A stretch of DNA of 64,000 nt from Buddleja alternifolia (lineage: Eukaryota > Streptophyta > Magnoliopsida > Lamiales > Scrophulariaceae), in the NCBI GenBank assembly GCA_019426215.1, contig CM033395.1:2053501-2117500 (forward strand), read 5' to 3'. A program made the position numbers and the translations under genes. The notes under the pieces are model-generated. The model saw only the letters and a program-made list of their open reading frames with translations. It did not search any database and was not told where the DNA came from. This document shows, piece by piece, positions 1-10,317 of the stretch (positions are counted from its first letter, which is position 1; the number at the start of each line of letters is the position of its first letter).

Positions 1-161
1 TAAATATTTATATATAAATATGAAAATTTCGGTTTTTGGTTGACCGAAACCAAATCGAATATCAAAACCAAAACCTATCCGAAAAATTGAATTTTTTAAA
101 ACATAACCGAAATTTCAGTGTTCGATTCGGTTTGAGCAGTTAACCGAACCATGCACACCCC
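1..161. mobile_element. Right end of a hAT-like MITE, cut by the window edge
   Basis: The stretch is rich in CCGAAACC / GGTTCGGTT-like words and ends in TGCACACCCC. That is the reverse complement of the GGGGTGTGCA terminus common in plant hAT MITEs. The same terminus type closes the element at 36944-37506. Only one end is visible, so family membership is inferred from the terminus and composition. Confidence 0.45.
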
Positions 162-319
162 TTGTTTACAATCAATAATGTGACACAAAATACATTCATG
201 TTAAACTAGACAAATGTAATATTTGAATACAAAATCTGACTTGCAAAATTTTGACACCAATAGAAGAAAAGAATAATGGTGATAGATGTCATATAATAGT
301 ACGAAAATTGTCATTTATT

Positions 320-470
320 GGGAAAATTCTATGCCACACCGGTATCAATGGTCCCGGTGTGGCATAGACCATTGGATGGGGGTATTTTAGTAAATACCCC
401 CCTATTTGAGGGATCCAATGGTCTATGTCACACCGAGACCATTAGTACCGATGTGGCATAGAATTGCCCC
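320..470. mobile_element. Hairpin MITE, copy 1 of a small family
   Basis: About 150 bp forming a near-complete inverted repeat. It opens with GGGAAAATTCTATGCCACAC and closes with the complement, ending GAATTGCCCC. The centre keeps the paired words CCATTGGAT and GGATCCAATGG. CATTTAT flanks both ends and could be a target duplication. The same architecture recurs at 14102-14268 and more loosely at 15631-15782. No coding capacity. Confidence 0.6.
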
Positions 471-576
471 ATTTATCGTACACATTCAACTACAAAAAGC
501 TACAAAAAGTTATTTTGTCAGGAAATGATATTTTAACTTTTATTAGTGATATTTCATCAAAACAAAAAAATAGAGA

Positions 577-1123
577 AAATTACATTTTACATCCCATTAC
601 GTGTCCCATTTTTTAATTTTTGTCCCATTTGTTATAAATTTCTCAAATTAGTCCCACAATTTTTAAAATATCTCACATTTAGTTTCAACCAAAATTTTCA
701 TCCAAAACTTAACGGTCAACTCCGTTAGTCAACATTTTGACCATTGTTTGGGGAAATTTTGTTATTGAGTGACACATGATATTGAAGAAAAACATCGTGC
801 AATTGTACATATAATTCGCTTGTGAGTGCAATCACGCAAAAAATTTCCCCAAAAATCGGGTCAAAAAGCTGACTAACAGAGTTGACTAATAAGTTTTAGA
901 TGAAAATTTTAATTGGGACCAAATGCGAGACATTTGAAAACCAATATGAGATAGAAATTCGAAAAAGTGGAGGGGGGCTAAATTGTAAGAAACCGAAGAA
1001 AGGACCAAAACGAGATAGAAATTCGAAAAAGTGACCAAAGTGAGACAAGAAAATCTAATCTTACAATTTTACCCCCTGAAAAATCGCTTGAAAGGATCAA
1101 ACTGAGACGAAAATGTAACTTCG
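577..1123. repeat. Long foldback element with large inverted arms
   Basis: The left arm (TACATTTTACATCCCATTAC onward) and right arm (ending GAGACGAAAATGTAA) are imperfect inverted copies. GTCAACTCCGTTAGTCA on the left pairs with TGACTAACAGAGTTGACTA on the right. The composition, with repeated GTCCCA / TGGGAC words, resembles the Mutator-like foldback at 18548-19045, but I found no clear target duplication here. Short open frames inside it are incidental. Confidence 0.5.
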
Positions 1124-1862
1124 TCGACAGTATAACAAATTTTACTTTAGAAACACAAGAGAGACAAACTTGATACGTTGGGAACTATAAATGACATTAA
1201 CCCTTGTATATACTTCTAATTTTAAAACAAATATCTGCGCATTAACAACTAAAATCTGTCGTTTGAGTTGATAATTATGGTAATTTACCTTTTCTTTAAT
1301 TTAAGAGGAGGATACCCTACATATCTAGCCCGACAAACCCGGGTTGATAGTTATAATTTTGAGCCATAAAGACACTATCTAACTCTATAAAGAAAAGGAG
1401 CGCCTCAACTTGGGGCAACCTGGATTCGAACCCTTGTTTTGGGTTACGGTAAGTTACATTGAATTTCATCTTAATGCAGGCAGTCATGTTTAACCCTTGT
1501 TTACTCCTTGTGCAGGCTAATAGAGACAATTATTTCAACTTGGCAGACTAGTCATATAGCATGTAACATTGAACTTCTTTAAAGTTCAATTTTAAACAGA
1601 TTACTAAATAAGTCTTCCCCCATCAAATTAACCATAAAACAATTCAATAGAGATAATCGGTAAACATTTTTGATCTTTCTACGTTCTCGGCCCAAAATCA
1701 ACAAGTACTAGAATATGTATCAGAAACTTTTAACCATTTTTGTTTTAAGCAATAAAACATCATGTAAGTGAAGTAAAATAAACATATTACAACTAGATAC
1801 AATCTTACCTTATTACAAGCCGATCTGAAAGATCCAGTTTCGTATGTTTCCTGTCCCATGTA
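1124..1862. other. Intergenic stretch, no gene recognised
   Basis: The segment at about 1134-1200 (ACAAATTTTACTTTAG ... GGGAACTATAAATGACA) recurs, diverged, at 2143-2210, just past the NLR shard. The rest is AT-rich with short non-conserved open frames. I see no exon, RNA gene or element end that I can defend. Confidence 0.5.
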
Positions 1863-2137
1863 CTACAAGTAGTTCTTCATGACACGAACTTGAAGGAAAT
1901 CATTTTCGTAACTTTGTTGTTCCTCTTTTATCCGTTTGACCGAATCCACAAGAGATTTGTCGGCCCATCCATATAATTCAATCAACTCAAGTGTTGGAAT
2001 GTCCCCGATATCATTTGGGATCTCTCTGAGAATCCAACAACAGCCAAGCCTTAGTCGCTCGAGGCAGGGGAAGTGGCCTCTTTCTATTATCCAGTGCTTG
2101 AGATTTATATCAAATATTTGCATCTTTAGGGGCGGTA
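1863..2137 (-). pseudogene. C-terminal shard of an R1-type NLR resistance gene
   Basis: About 90 codons on the minus strand match the last LRR and tail of NLR-1. Shared blocks are HFPCLERL, the EIP...IGEIPTLELIE-type repeat, and a tail with SLV(D/E)S-KRI-EEQQS followed by LQVRV. The shard ends at a TAG stop at 1863. Upstream coding sequence is absent: homology ends near 2137 and is followed by repeat DNA. With no CC, NB-ARC or most of the LRR it cannot encode a resistance protein. It marks the left-most NLR copy of the cluster, and its tail (VMKNYL then stop) probably shows the ancestral C-terminus better than NLR-1 does. Confidence 0.85.
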
Positions 2138-2264
2138 GCTAACAAATTTTAGTTTAGAGATATAAGTAAGACAAACATAATAGTTTAGGGACTATAAATG
2201 ACATTTGTCTATGAAATAACAAGAGAAAAAACATATTGTGGTTTAAATAATATTCAGGTGACTA

Positions 2265-2690
2265 CCTTAAATAATATTGAAATATCAATTATGTCCTGCA
2301 ATTCGCACTTAACGACTTAGATTTAATCTCTTTTGTTAATGTAATAATCTTACTAATGAACAGAAACCTAGCAATCAGGATTTGAATCATGCCTACATCA
2401 CATAAGACAAGTTCTTTTACATTCTTAAATTCTTTCTTCATTCTATTAATAAACATCAGATTTTATTTAAACAGAAATACAATCTAAAGGATGAATTCAT
2501 TTTTCATTTTCCGTAAGGGTAATTGTGGAAGAATACAAAAGGCTTAATATTTTTTCTCACTTCCTACTGAAAGCCCTTCAGAGGACTAATGGAGTAGTAA
2601 ACAACCAAGCAAAGAAAAGAAAAGGAAAAAAAAAACAATGAATTTCATTCTTCTTCTATTTATGAAAAATAAAGACACAATAAAATGGGG
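2265..2690 (-). pseudogene. Duplicated shard of cohesin gene intron 14
   Basis: Two blocks match intron 14 of the cohesin gene in the same orientation. AATATCAATTATGTCCTG at about 2280 matches 28085, and TTCTATTTATGAAAAATAAA at about 2655 matches 28160. Extra unrelated DNA separates the blocks. It is non-coding but shows that a piece of the neighbouring gene was copied to the far side of the NLR cluster. Confidence 0.65.
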
Positions 2691-2949
2691 AAAATCGCAC
2701 TTTTGGTCACACAACTTTGGCCTCTTTTTATCTTGGTCCTATTTATTACGAGATTATCACATTATATCCGATAACTTTCAATTTTTCTCACATTTGCTCC
2801 CGTTCAAGGATCCAATATTTAGTGGCCAAATATTGACTGAGTTTTTTGGGTAGAATTCGTGCGTAAATACACTCACACAGAGATTATATTCAATATCACG
2901 TGTCAATCATACACAAAATCTCCTCACGAATTTCATATCTGGTAGATAT
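2691..2949. other. Repeat-like spacer, no gene
   Basis: The sequence reads like part of the foldback repeat class (TTTTGGTCACACAACTTTGG, CTCACATTTGCTCCCGTTCA). It holds only a 71-codon frame without recognisable domain content. No splice-defined exon or RNA gene was seen. Confidence 0.4.
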
Positions 2950-3030
2950 TTAATAAAAATTATCAAGAAAAGATTCAGATTGGTAGCAAATAAGAAAATA
3001 ACTCACATCTCGATTAGTCATGTCAAATCC
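2950..3030 (-). pseudogene. Duplicated shard of cohesin gene exon 11 / intron 11
   Basis: Read on the minus strand, GGATTTGACATGACTAATCG, then AGATGTGAGTTATTTTCTT, aligns with the cohesin exon 11 end at 30685-30705 and the intron 11 start, including the splice donor. The shard overlaps the last codons and stop of NLR-1, so it marks a fusion point between copied cohesin sequence and the NLR 3' end. Confidence 0.75.
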
Positions 3031-5171
3031 AGTAATTTTGTACGCTCCCCACCCGAACTTGAAGAGAATCATTTCCAAAACTTTGTTGTTCCTCTTCTAT
3101 CCGTTTGGCCGACTCCACAAGAGATCTGTCCTGAATATACACCTCAATCAGCTCAAGTGTCGGAATTTCGCCAATAACATCTGGAATCTCACCTAGATTC
3201 CTGCAGTTACAAAGCATTAGGCGCTCGAGACATGGGAAGTGGCTGCTTTCTGTTATCCATTGCTGGAGATTTGAATCAGTTATTTGCAGAAACTTCAATC
3301 GAGGAAATTCTCCTTCATTTGTTTCCCACTTGCAATCTTCAACAGAGCAATTTCTCAGTTTCAAGGCCTCAAGATTAGGCAACGAACCAACGATCACCAT
3401 ATCATGGGAATGTAATAGGACACCTCTCAATTTCAACCTTTTCAGCATCTTAGGAAAAGCAAGCTTTTCCCACAAACGAAAACGTTCCATACCCTCTAGA
3501 TAGATATTCAATGTTTCAAGTTGATGCAAGTGGACAAGATTTTCAAAGTGATACTCCGACCATTCTGTTCCATATCTATTGTAAATGATTCCTAATTTTT
3601 TTAAATTTGGAATTGTTTGCAAGATCCCTTCCGTACATTTGAAATTCCTTACTTGCGCAAGTGTTTGCAGGTTTTCTAGAGCAGGATATATTGGACAAGG
3701 ATCGGGTAAGATTTCTAAAGCGAGCACGAGAAGATGTCTTAATTGTGTCATCTTCCAAATTTCTAATGGCAAATGAGTAAGGTCTGAAGATTGCGAAGTC
3801 TTGATATGGAAGCAGGAATGTCAATTACTTCGCCATTTGTATTATAACCGAAAGAGAAAGCAAGGTACCTTAAGAAAATTAGTTCGAGGACTTCAGTTGG
3901 GAACTTCGCGGATTTTCGTTCAACATACAGAGAATCTAATACCCGGAGGAGTTTGAACTCCTTCATGCTATACAGCGTCCCTTGATAATGTGGAAAGCAT
4001 AAAATAGTACGGATTGCAGAGTCATACTTATTAAATTTTGAAAGGAGAACCCGACTATGAATACTAACGCGCCGTTGATTACTTGTAGGGGTTCTGTTAA
4101 CATCCCTAACCAAGAGATTTAAAAGAAACTTCTCTTCTTGGGCTTTCCTTATGCACAAGTCTCGTACCAGATCATGGACGTTGCAGCTTTTGATTTTGCC
4201 ATTAAACTTCCTCTTGGTGACCAAAATAAGACTTCTCTTGACAAGATCCTCTAAATACTCTTCAGCACTCTCTTCGTAGCTTTTAGATCCACTTGGTTTT
4301 ATAAAACCTTCAGCTGTCCATAACTTGATGAGTTTCGAGACATGGATCTCGTAATCTTTTGGAAAACCTCCCATGTATAGAAAACACGATCTCAAATGAT
4401 GAGGCAAGTGCGTATAACTTAAAGATAGTATGTTTGAAAATTGTTCCTCATTCGTAGAGACGGCTAAAGTTACATTTTTGGCAACATTCTCCCATGAAGC
4501 TCGAGTCTGGTTGACCATTGAGAGGATTCCTGCAATCACGACGATAGCAAGTGGCAGTCCTCTGCAGCTTCTAGCAATAGTCCTCCCAATTTCCTCCAAT
4601 TCATGAAGACAATGTTCATCTTTGAACACCTTCCATCGAAGCAGATTCCAACTTTGATCCACATCCATGAACTGCATCTCGTGAAGAGGGCTTGAACAGT
4701 TAGCATAAGCAGCCACATCCCATAACCTTGTTGTTAATATGATCCGACTTCCATTGTTGTCATCAGGAAATAGCCTCCTCGCGTCATCCAAAACATTTGT
4801 ACTCCATTACAATGAGGTATCTCCTACCCTTTAAACTTTTGTACACCCTTGCGTCCATTGTTTCATTGCTCTTGCCAAACCGTTCTTCATTGAGAGCTTT
4901 CAAGGAAACTAGAAGCTCATAAAGAGTTCTTTGGATACTATAATCTTGTGATACTGTCACCCAAGCACGAACGTGAAAGTGCTCCATTGTTAATGGATCG
5001 TCATAAGCATTTTTGGCAAGAGTAGTCTTGCCAATGCCTCCCATACCGAAGATTGGGATTACTTGGAGTTTTGATGATTCCCCACAAAGTCGAGTCTTTA
5101 TTGCCATCAACTCTTTATCAAAGCCAATCATGGAATCTTTGACAATGGGTGCGACCACTGGTCCCGATGAT

Positions 5172-5176
5172 GAACT
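5172..5176. repeat. Copia-1 target-site duplication, left copy (GAACT)
   Basis: GAACT directly precedes the left LTR and recurs at 10313-10317 directly after the right LTR. The 5-bp length fits Copia integrase. Removing the element and one copy rejoins the NLR-1 reading frame. Confidence 0.95.
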
Positions 5177-5659
5177 TGTTGTGGAACTCAGAGTCATATT
5201 CCACCAAATATAGAAATAGCGAGAGAAATATTGTACTAGAAAACCACACTAGATTTAATTCCCAGGAAAGATTGGAGGCGTCACAACGGTCGCGCTTAAA
5301 ACCCAACCTCCTAGCCAGAATTAACTAGACGAATTTAATAGCACAATATAACACTACAACTATAACTAACAATGGCTACTTGAAGAATAGCACAAAATAA
5401 AGAACACCAAATTTAACGAGGTTCGGCTAATTTAGCCTACGTCCTCGGACCCCACCAAAATATTTCACTAAAGGACTAAAGTGAAACTATTACAAACTAT
5501 AGAGGAAGAAAGAAGAAATTGCTAAAAGACTTAGGCAATTTGGGATGTTTTTCAAAGTGAAGAGGTGGGCTCCTTTTATACAACAAATGAGCCCATCACT
5601 TCTAATGTTTTCCTATGTGGGATTCTTTGCTCTTCTTTTGAAAGAGCCATTCTTCAACA
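5177..5659 (-). repeat. Copia-1 LTR (3' LTR in element orientation)
   Basis: 483 bp beginning TGTTGTGGAACTCAG and ending CATTCTTCAACA, i.e. TG...CA. Read against 9830-10312 I found no difference, and both copies have the same length. The inner side abuts a purine-rich tract on the minus strand (CAAGGTGGAGATT), the expected polypurine tract. Confidence 0.95.
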
Positions 5660-5726
5660 AATCTCCACCTTGGCGAATTTCAAAATCTTCAATCTCCTCG
5701 TCAAACGGGGTCACCAAAACCAATCT

Positions 5727-8700
5727 TCAAACTTTGACAATGTTGATCAAGTCCAAACAAAATTTGAACTTGATTGCAGTCACAACTTTTGTCAACATAT
5801 CAGCAGGATTCTCAGTAGTATGGATCTTCTCGATTCTGACTCCACCTTCTTCGAGTATCTCTCTTATGAAATGATACCGAACATCAATGTGCTTCGTCCT
5901 TGCATGATAAACTTGGTTCTTTGCTAAATGGATAGCACTTTGACTATCACAATGAATTTTGACATACTTTTGTCCATTCCCTAGTTCACCAAGCAACCCT
6001 TGAAGCCAAATTGCTTCCTTTACAGCCTCTGAAATTGCCATATACTCTGCTTCCGTAGTAGACAGAGCAACCGTTGACTGTAAGGTAGACTTCCAACTGA
6101 CTGGTGCTTTAGCAAGAGTAAATACGTAGCCTGTAGTTGATCTACGCTTATCTAAATCACCAGCATAGTCTGAATCGCAATATCCGACTACACACTGACT
6201 ATGTTCCCGCTCAAATATCAAACCAACATCAGCTGTGTCATGGATGTATCGCAAAATCCATTTCACAGCTTGCCAATGTTCCTTTCCAGGATCATGCATA
6301 TACCTGCTCACAACCCCCACTGCTTGGGAAATATCAGGCCTCGTACACACCATAGCATACATCAAGCTACCAACAGCATTTGCATACGGTACTTTTGACA
6401 TGTATTCCCGTTCTGCATCAGATTTCGGTGACAAAGCGGCGCTAAGCTTAAAATGAGGAGCAAGCGGAGTACTAACTGGTTTTGACTTTTCATCAATGCC
6501 AAAACGCCTCAACATCCTACTCAGATATTGTTTCTGAGTCAAACAAAGCCTCCTCAATTTTCTATCTCTGAAAATCTCCATGCCGAGAATCTTCTTCGCC
6601 TCACCTAGATCCTTCATCTCGAACTCCCTTTTCAAATGAGTCTTCAACTTCTCAATTTCTATTAGACTCGGGGAGGCAATCAACATATCATCAACATACA
6701 GAAGAAGATATATGAAGGATCCATCTTGTAACTTGTGCAAATACACACAATGATCGTATTTGCTTCTTGTGTACCCAATTCCCATCATAAACTTGTCAAA
6801 TCGCTTGTACCACTGCCTCGGAGATTGCTTCAATCCGTACAACGATTTTTGAAGTTTACAAACCAAATTTTCATTTTCAGCAACTTTGAATCCCTCTGGC
6901 TGAGTCATATAGATTTCCTCTTCCAAGTCTCCATGTAAAAATGCAGTTTTTACATCCAACTGAACTAGTTCAAAATCCAACTGTGCTACCAAAGCCAACA
7001 AAATTCTAATGGAGGAGTGTTTTACAACTGGAGAAAACACCTCATTATAATCAATGCCCTCCTTCTGAGCGTAACCTTTGGCCACCAATCTGGCTTTGTA
7101 GCGAACATCACCTTGGCTAGGAAATCCATCTTTCTTTGCAAATACCCATTTGCATCCAATTGCCTCCTTTCCCTTCGGGAGACTGGCCAGTTCCCATGTT
7201 TGATTCTTATGAAGGGACTGCATTTCTTCACTCATGGCAATCCTCCACTTATCTTTCTCTGGTCCTTTGACTGCTTCAATATAAGTGGTAGGAACATCAT
7301 CAGCGGCAATTGCAGATGCACAAGCCACCATATCATCAAAGCGAGCAGGCTTTCTGATTATCCTCTTTGGCTTGCTAGTTGCAATTGATTCAAGTTGCTG
7401 TGGAAGTTCTTGGGGTTGAACTTCCTCTTCTTCAAAATCTCCTTCTACCGTAGGAGAATGATCAAGAGTTTCTTGATCTGCTGGGACAACAAACTTTTCA
7501 AACTCCACCTGTTTGGGAGTACCATCCCGCTGTTCTGCATTCACCTTTTCCAACACGGTAGATTCATCAAAGGTGACATCCCTGCTAAAGATTATTTTCT
7601 TTGTCTCTGGACACCAAAGGCGATAGCCTTTTATACCAGAGGTGATCCCCATGAACACTGCTTTCTTTGCTCTAGGATCCAACTTTGATTCCTTAACATG
7701 ATAATATGCAGCGGAACCAAACACATGTAAGGAATCATAATCAGCAGCAGGCTTTCCAAACCATTTCTCAAATGGTGTTTTTCCATCAATAGCAGTAGAT
7801 GGTAGACGATTAACGAGATGACACGCATATGTCACAGCCTCAGCCCAAAATTCTTTACCCAACCCAGCATTGGATAACAAACACCGAACTTTCTCCAGCA
7901 AAGTCCGGTTCATGCGTTCTGCCACTCCGTTCTGTTGTGGTGTATGTCTAACAGTGAAGTGTCTGACAATGCCTTCATCCTCACAAAGTTTTTGAAATGG
8001 ACCACTCCTAAATTCTCCACCATTGTCTGTACGGAGACGTTTGACCTTTTTATCAGTCTGAGTTTCCACCATCTTTTTCCATTTGAGGAATACCTCAAAC
8101 ACTTCATCCTTCGTCTTCATCGTATACACCCAAACTCTCCGGGAAAAATCATCAACAAAGGTTACAAAATAGTGTTTCCCTCCCAAAGAACTCGTTTTTG
8201 AGGGACCCCATACATCCGAATGAACATAATCCAAGATACCCTCAGTATTATGGATTGCTGTTCCAAATTTAACCCTTGTTTGTTTCCCACGAACACAATG
8301 TTCACAAAACTCCAATTTGGAGTATTTCACTCCTTTCAACAATCCTTGATTTATGAGGAGATTCAAGGATTTTCCACCTGCATGTCCCAAGCGCATATGC
8401 CATAGCCTAACTGCTTCTGAATTCCGATCATCAACAGTAACTGCTGCTACTGCACCCACAACTGTACCACCCATGTAGTGATAAGTATTGTTGTTCTTCC
8501 GAATTCCCTTCATTACCACGAGTGCACCAGAGATGATCTTCATCACCCCATCCTTAGCTCTTACTTCAAAACCTTTCGATTCTAAAGTTCCAACGGAAAT
8601 AAGGTTTTTCCTCACTTCTGGTGCATACCGAACACCCTTTAGGGTTATGATTGATCCATCGTGATTCTTCAAGCGAACTGAACCAATCCCAAGTGTAGTA

Positions 8701-9692
8701 AGAGGAGCTTCATTTGCTGTGAAGACAACGTCATTTTGTTCTTTGAAATCAAAGAACCAATCCAAATGTGGTGTCATATGATGACTACATGCTGAATCCA
8801 GCATCCATACTTCAGAAGCACCGCTGGATGATGTCGCCAATGAGAAGTCCGATTCGGCATCATCACACGCGGTTACATTTGATTCCGCCACGGCCTTAGA
8901 ATTGCCCTTAGTTGTCAGCTTTGGGCAATCTCTCTTCCAGTGTCCTATTTCTCGACAGTAGGCACACTCGTCTTTGCTTAGTTTATGCCTAGACTTGGAT
9001 CTCCCTTTCTTTCCTTTGTTTTTGTTTTGTGAACGACCTCTGACGAACAAAACCTCTGCATCTCCGCCTGAACTAACTTGCTTGTCCTTCTTTCTCAGTT
9101 CATAACTGTACAGGGCAGCACAAACTTCGCTAAGAGATACAGCAGCCTTCCCGTGAAGTAGAGTTGTTTCAAGAAACTCAAACTCCTCAGGAAGGGATCC
9201 CAGCAACATCAGAGCCAAATCCTCGTCTTTAAAAGTCTCATCCAAATTGATCAAATCGGTAACCAGTTGATTAAAACTGGTAATGTGACTATTCATAGTG
9301 GAACCCGAAACAAATGTGAAGCGAAAGAGCCGCTTCTTCAAATGGAGCTTATTCTGACAGCTTTTCTTCAGAAATTTCTCCTCCAGTGCCATCCACAATT
9401 TATATGCCGAGTTTTCTTTCGAAAACGCATATCTCTGCTCTCTGGATAGACACGAACGAATTGTTCCACATGCCAACCGATTCATCATACTCCAATCTTT
9501 TTCCTCTATATCATTTGGTTTCTTCTCTTCAATAGCTAAGTATAGACCTTGTTGAAAGAGTGCGTCTACAACTTCGCTTTGCCACATACCAAAATGGCCT
9601 GTGCCATCAAAAGACTCCACTGCCAATCGCGTATTCGCCACAGTGGTTCTCGCCCAAATGGACGACGACGATGCTTTTGAGGTGTCTTCCAT
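5727..9692 (-). CDS. Copia-1 Gag-Pol polyprotein
   Basis: An intact 1321-residue polyprotein in Copia order. The Gag region (about 20-200) is followed by a CCHC zinc knuckle near 243-256 (CAYCREIGHWKRDC) and the aspartic protease active-site region near 297 (LDSACSHHM). Next come a GAG-pre-integrase HxxxC-type region near 430-480 and an integrase core with HSDVWGP, RTDNGGEF and HTPQQNGVAERMNR. The reverse transcriptase has QLDVKTAFLHGDL and YVDDML. RNase H (about 1180-1310) has CDSDYAGD and TEAEYMA. All expected catalytic acidic residues that I can locate are present and there is no internal stop. The length is normal for Copia. The product would form virus-like particles and carry out reverse transcription and integration. 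The first ATG, followed by EDTSKASSS, is taken as the start. Confidence 0.93.
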   Translation of the reverse strand: MEDTSKASSSSIWARTTVANTRLAVESFDGTGHFGMWQSEVVDALFQQGLYLAIEEKKPNDIEEKDWSMMNRLACGTIRSCLSREQRYAFSKENSAYKLWMALEEKFLKKSCQNKLHLKKRLFRFTFVSGSTMNSHITSFNQLVTDLINLDETFKDEDLALMLLGSLPEEFEFLETTLLHGKAAVSLSEVCAALYSYELRKKDKQVSSGGDAEVLFVRGRSQNKNKGKKGRSKSRHKLSKDECAYCREIGHWKRDCPKLTTKGNSKAVAESNVTACDDAESDFSLATSSSGASEVWMLDSACSHHMTPHLDWFFDFKEQNDVVFTANEAPLTTLGIGSVRLKNHDGSIITLKGVRYAPEVRKNLISVGTLESKGFEVRAKDGVMKIISGALVVMKGIRKNNNTYHYMGGTVVGAVAAVTVDDRNSEAVRLWHMRLGHAGGKSLNLLINQGLLKGVKYSKLEFCEHCVRGKQTRVKFGTAIHNTEGILDYVHSDVWGPSKTSSLGGKHYFVTFVDDFSRRVWVYTMKTKDEVFEVFLKWKKMVETQTDKKVKRLRTDNGGEFRSGPFQKLCEDEGIVRHFTVRHTPQQNGVAERMNRTLLEKVRCLLSNAGLGKEFWAEAVTYACHLVNRLPSTAIDGKTPFEKWFGKPAADYDSLHVFGSAAYYHVKESKLDPRAKKAVFMGITSGIKGYRLWCPETKKIIFSRDVTFDESTVLEKVNAEQRDGTPKQVEFEKFVVPADQETLDHSPTVEGDFEEEEVQPQELPQQLESIATSKPKRIIRKPARFDDMVACASAIAADDVPTTYIEAVKGPEKDKWRIAMSEEMQSLHKNQTWELASLPKGKEAIGCKWVFAKKDGFPSQGDVRYKARLVAKGYAQKEGIDYNEVFSPVVKHSSIRILLALVAQLDFELVQLDVKTAFLHGDLEEEIYMTQPEGFKVAENENLVCKLQKSLYGLKQSPRQWYKRFDKFMMGIGYTRSKYDHCVYLHKLQDGSFIYLLLYVDDMLIASPSLIEIEKLKTHLKREFEMKDLGEAKKILGMEIFRDRKLRRLCLTQKQYLSRMLRRFGIDEKSKPVSTPLAPHFKLSAALSPKSDAEREYMSKVPYANAVGSLMYAMVCTRPDISQAVGVVSRYMHDPGKEHWQAVKWILRYIHDTADVGLIFEREHSQCVVGYCDSDYAGDLDKRRSTTGYVFTLAKAPVSWKSTLQSTVALSTTEAEYMAISEAVKEAIWLQGLLGELGNGQKYVKIHCDSQSAIHLAKNQVYHARTKHIDVRYHFIREILEEGGVRIEKIHTTENPADMLTKVVTAIKFKFCLDLINIVKV

Positions 9693-9811
9693 TTTTGGTT
9701 TACAAATTATTCTTCAATAGCCCTCCAAATGCGAAAGCCAAATAGCCCGGGAAAACTTTTCTGATGTGGAAGATCAGATTAAACTGCGACCACAGAGCAT
9801 ACTCAGAATAC

Positions 9812-9827
9812 CCGAGCTCTGATACCA
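9812..9827 (-). other. Copia-1 primer-binding site
   Basis: On the minus strand TGGTATCAGAGCTCGG lies two bases inside the 5' LTR. TGGTATCAGAGC complements the 3' end of plant initiator tRNA-Met, the usual Copia primer. Confidence 0.9.
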
Positions 9828-9829
9828 CT

Positions 9830-10312
9830 TGTTGTGGAACTCAGAGTCATATTCCACCAAATATAGAAATAGCGAGAGAAATATTGTACTAGAAAACCAC
9901 ACTAGATTTAATTCCCAGGAAAGATTGGAGGCGTCACAACGGTCGCGCTTAAAACCCAACCTCCTAGCCAGAATTAACTAGACGAATTTAATAGCACAAT
10001 ATAACACTACAACTATAACTAACAATGGCTACTTGAAGAATAGCACAAAATAAAGAACACCAAATTTAACGAGGTTCGGCTAATTTAGCCTACGTCCTCG
10101 GACCCCACCAAAATATTTCACTAAAGGACTAAAGTGAAACTATTACAAACTATAGAGGAAGAAAGAAGAAATTGCTAAAAGACTTAGGCAATTTGGGATG
10201 TTTTTCAAAGTGAAGAGGTGGGCTCCTTTTATACAACAAATGAGCCCATCACTTCTAATGTTTTCCTATGTGGGATTCTTTGCTCTTCTTTTGAAAGAGC
10301 CATTCTTCAACA
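9830..10312 (-). repeat. Copia-1 LTR (5' LTR in element orientation)
   Basis: 483 bp, TG...CA, same sequence as 5177-5659 by eye. It is followed at 10313-10317 by the second GAACT target duplication and then by NLR-1 CC-domain coding sequence. Confidence 0.95.
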
Positions 10313-10317
10313 GAACT
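10313..10317. repeat. Copia-1 target-site duplication, right copy (GAACT)
   Basis: Matches 5172-5176. It lies within the serine-rich linker codons between the CC and NB-ARC domains of NLR-1. Confidence 0.95.

Larger units (their letters stand above)
5177..10312 (-). mobile_element. Copia-1: complete, young Ty1/Copia LTR retrotransposon inside NLR-1
   Basis: A 5136-bp element with two 483-bp LTRs that look identical, a GAACT target duplication, a primer-binding site complementary to initiator tRNA-Met at 9812-9827, and one long uninterrupted gag-pol frame (5727-9692). Identical LTRs and an intact frame mean recent insertion, and the copy could still be autonomous. It transcribes in the same direction as NLR-1 and splits that gene between the CC and NB-ARC domains. 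The Gag and integrase type resembles the Tnt1/Tork group; that lineage call is inferred from general similarity. Confidence 0.95.

Noticed and set aside
1420..1445. tRNA or SINE B-box at GGATTCGAACCC
   Set aside because: A lone B-box-like word without an acceptable A-box, cloverleaf or A tail in range.
1317..1529. 70-codon minus frame near the left edge
   Set aside because: No homology pattern recognised; overlaps repeat-like sequence (GGATTCGAACCC at about 1430).
5118..5306. 62-codon minus frame in the LTR, repeated at 9774-9959
   Set aside because: It lies entirely in the Copia-1 LTR, so it appears twice because the LTR is duplicated. No domain content.
3585..8405. Plus-strand frames across NLR-1 and Copia-1
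   Set aside because: Antisense shadows of minus-strand coding sequence, with no own domain signature.
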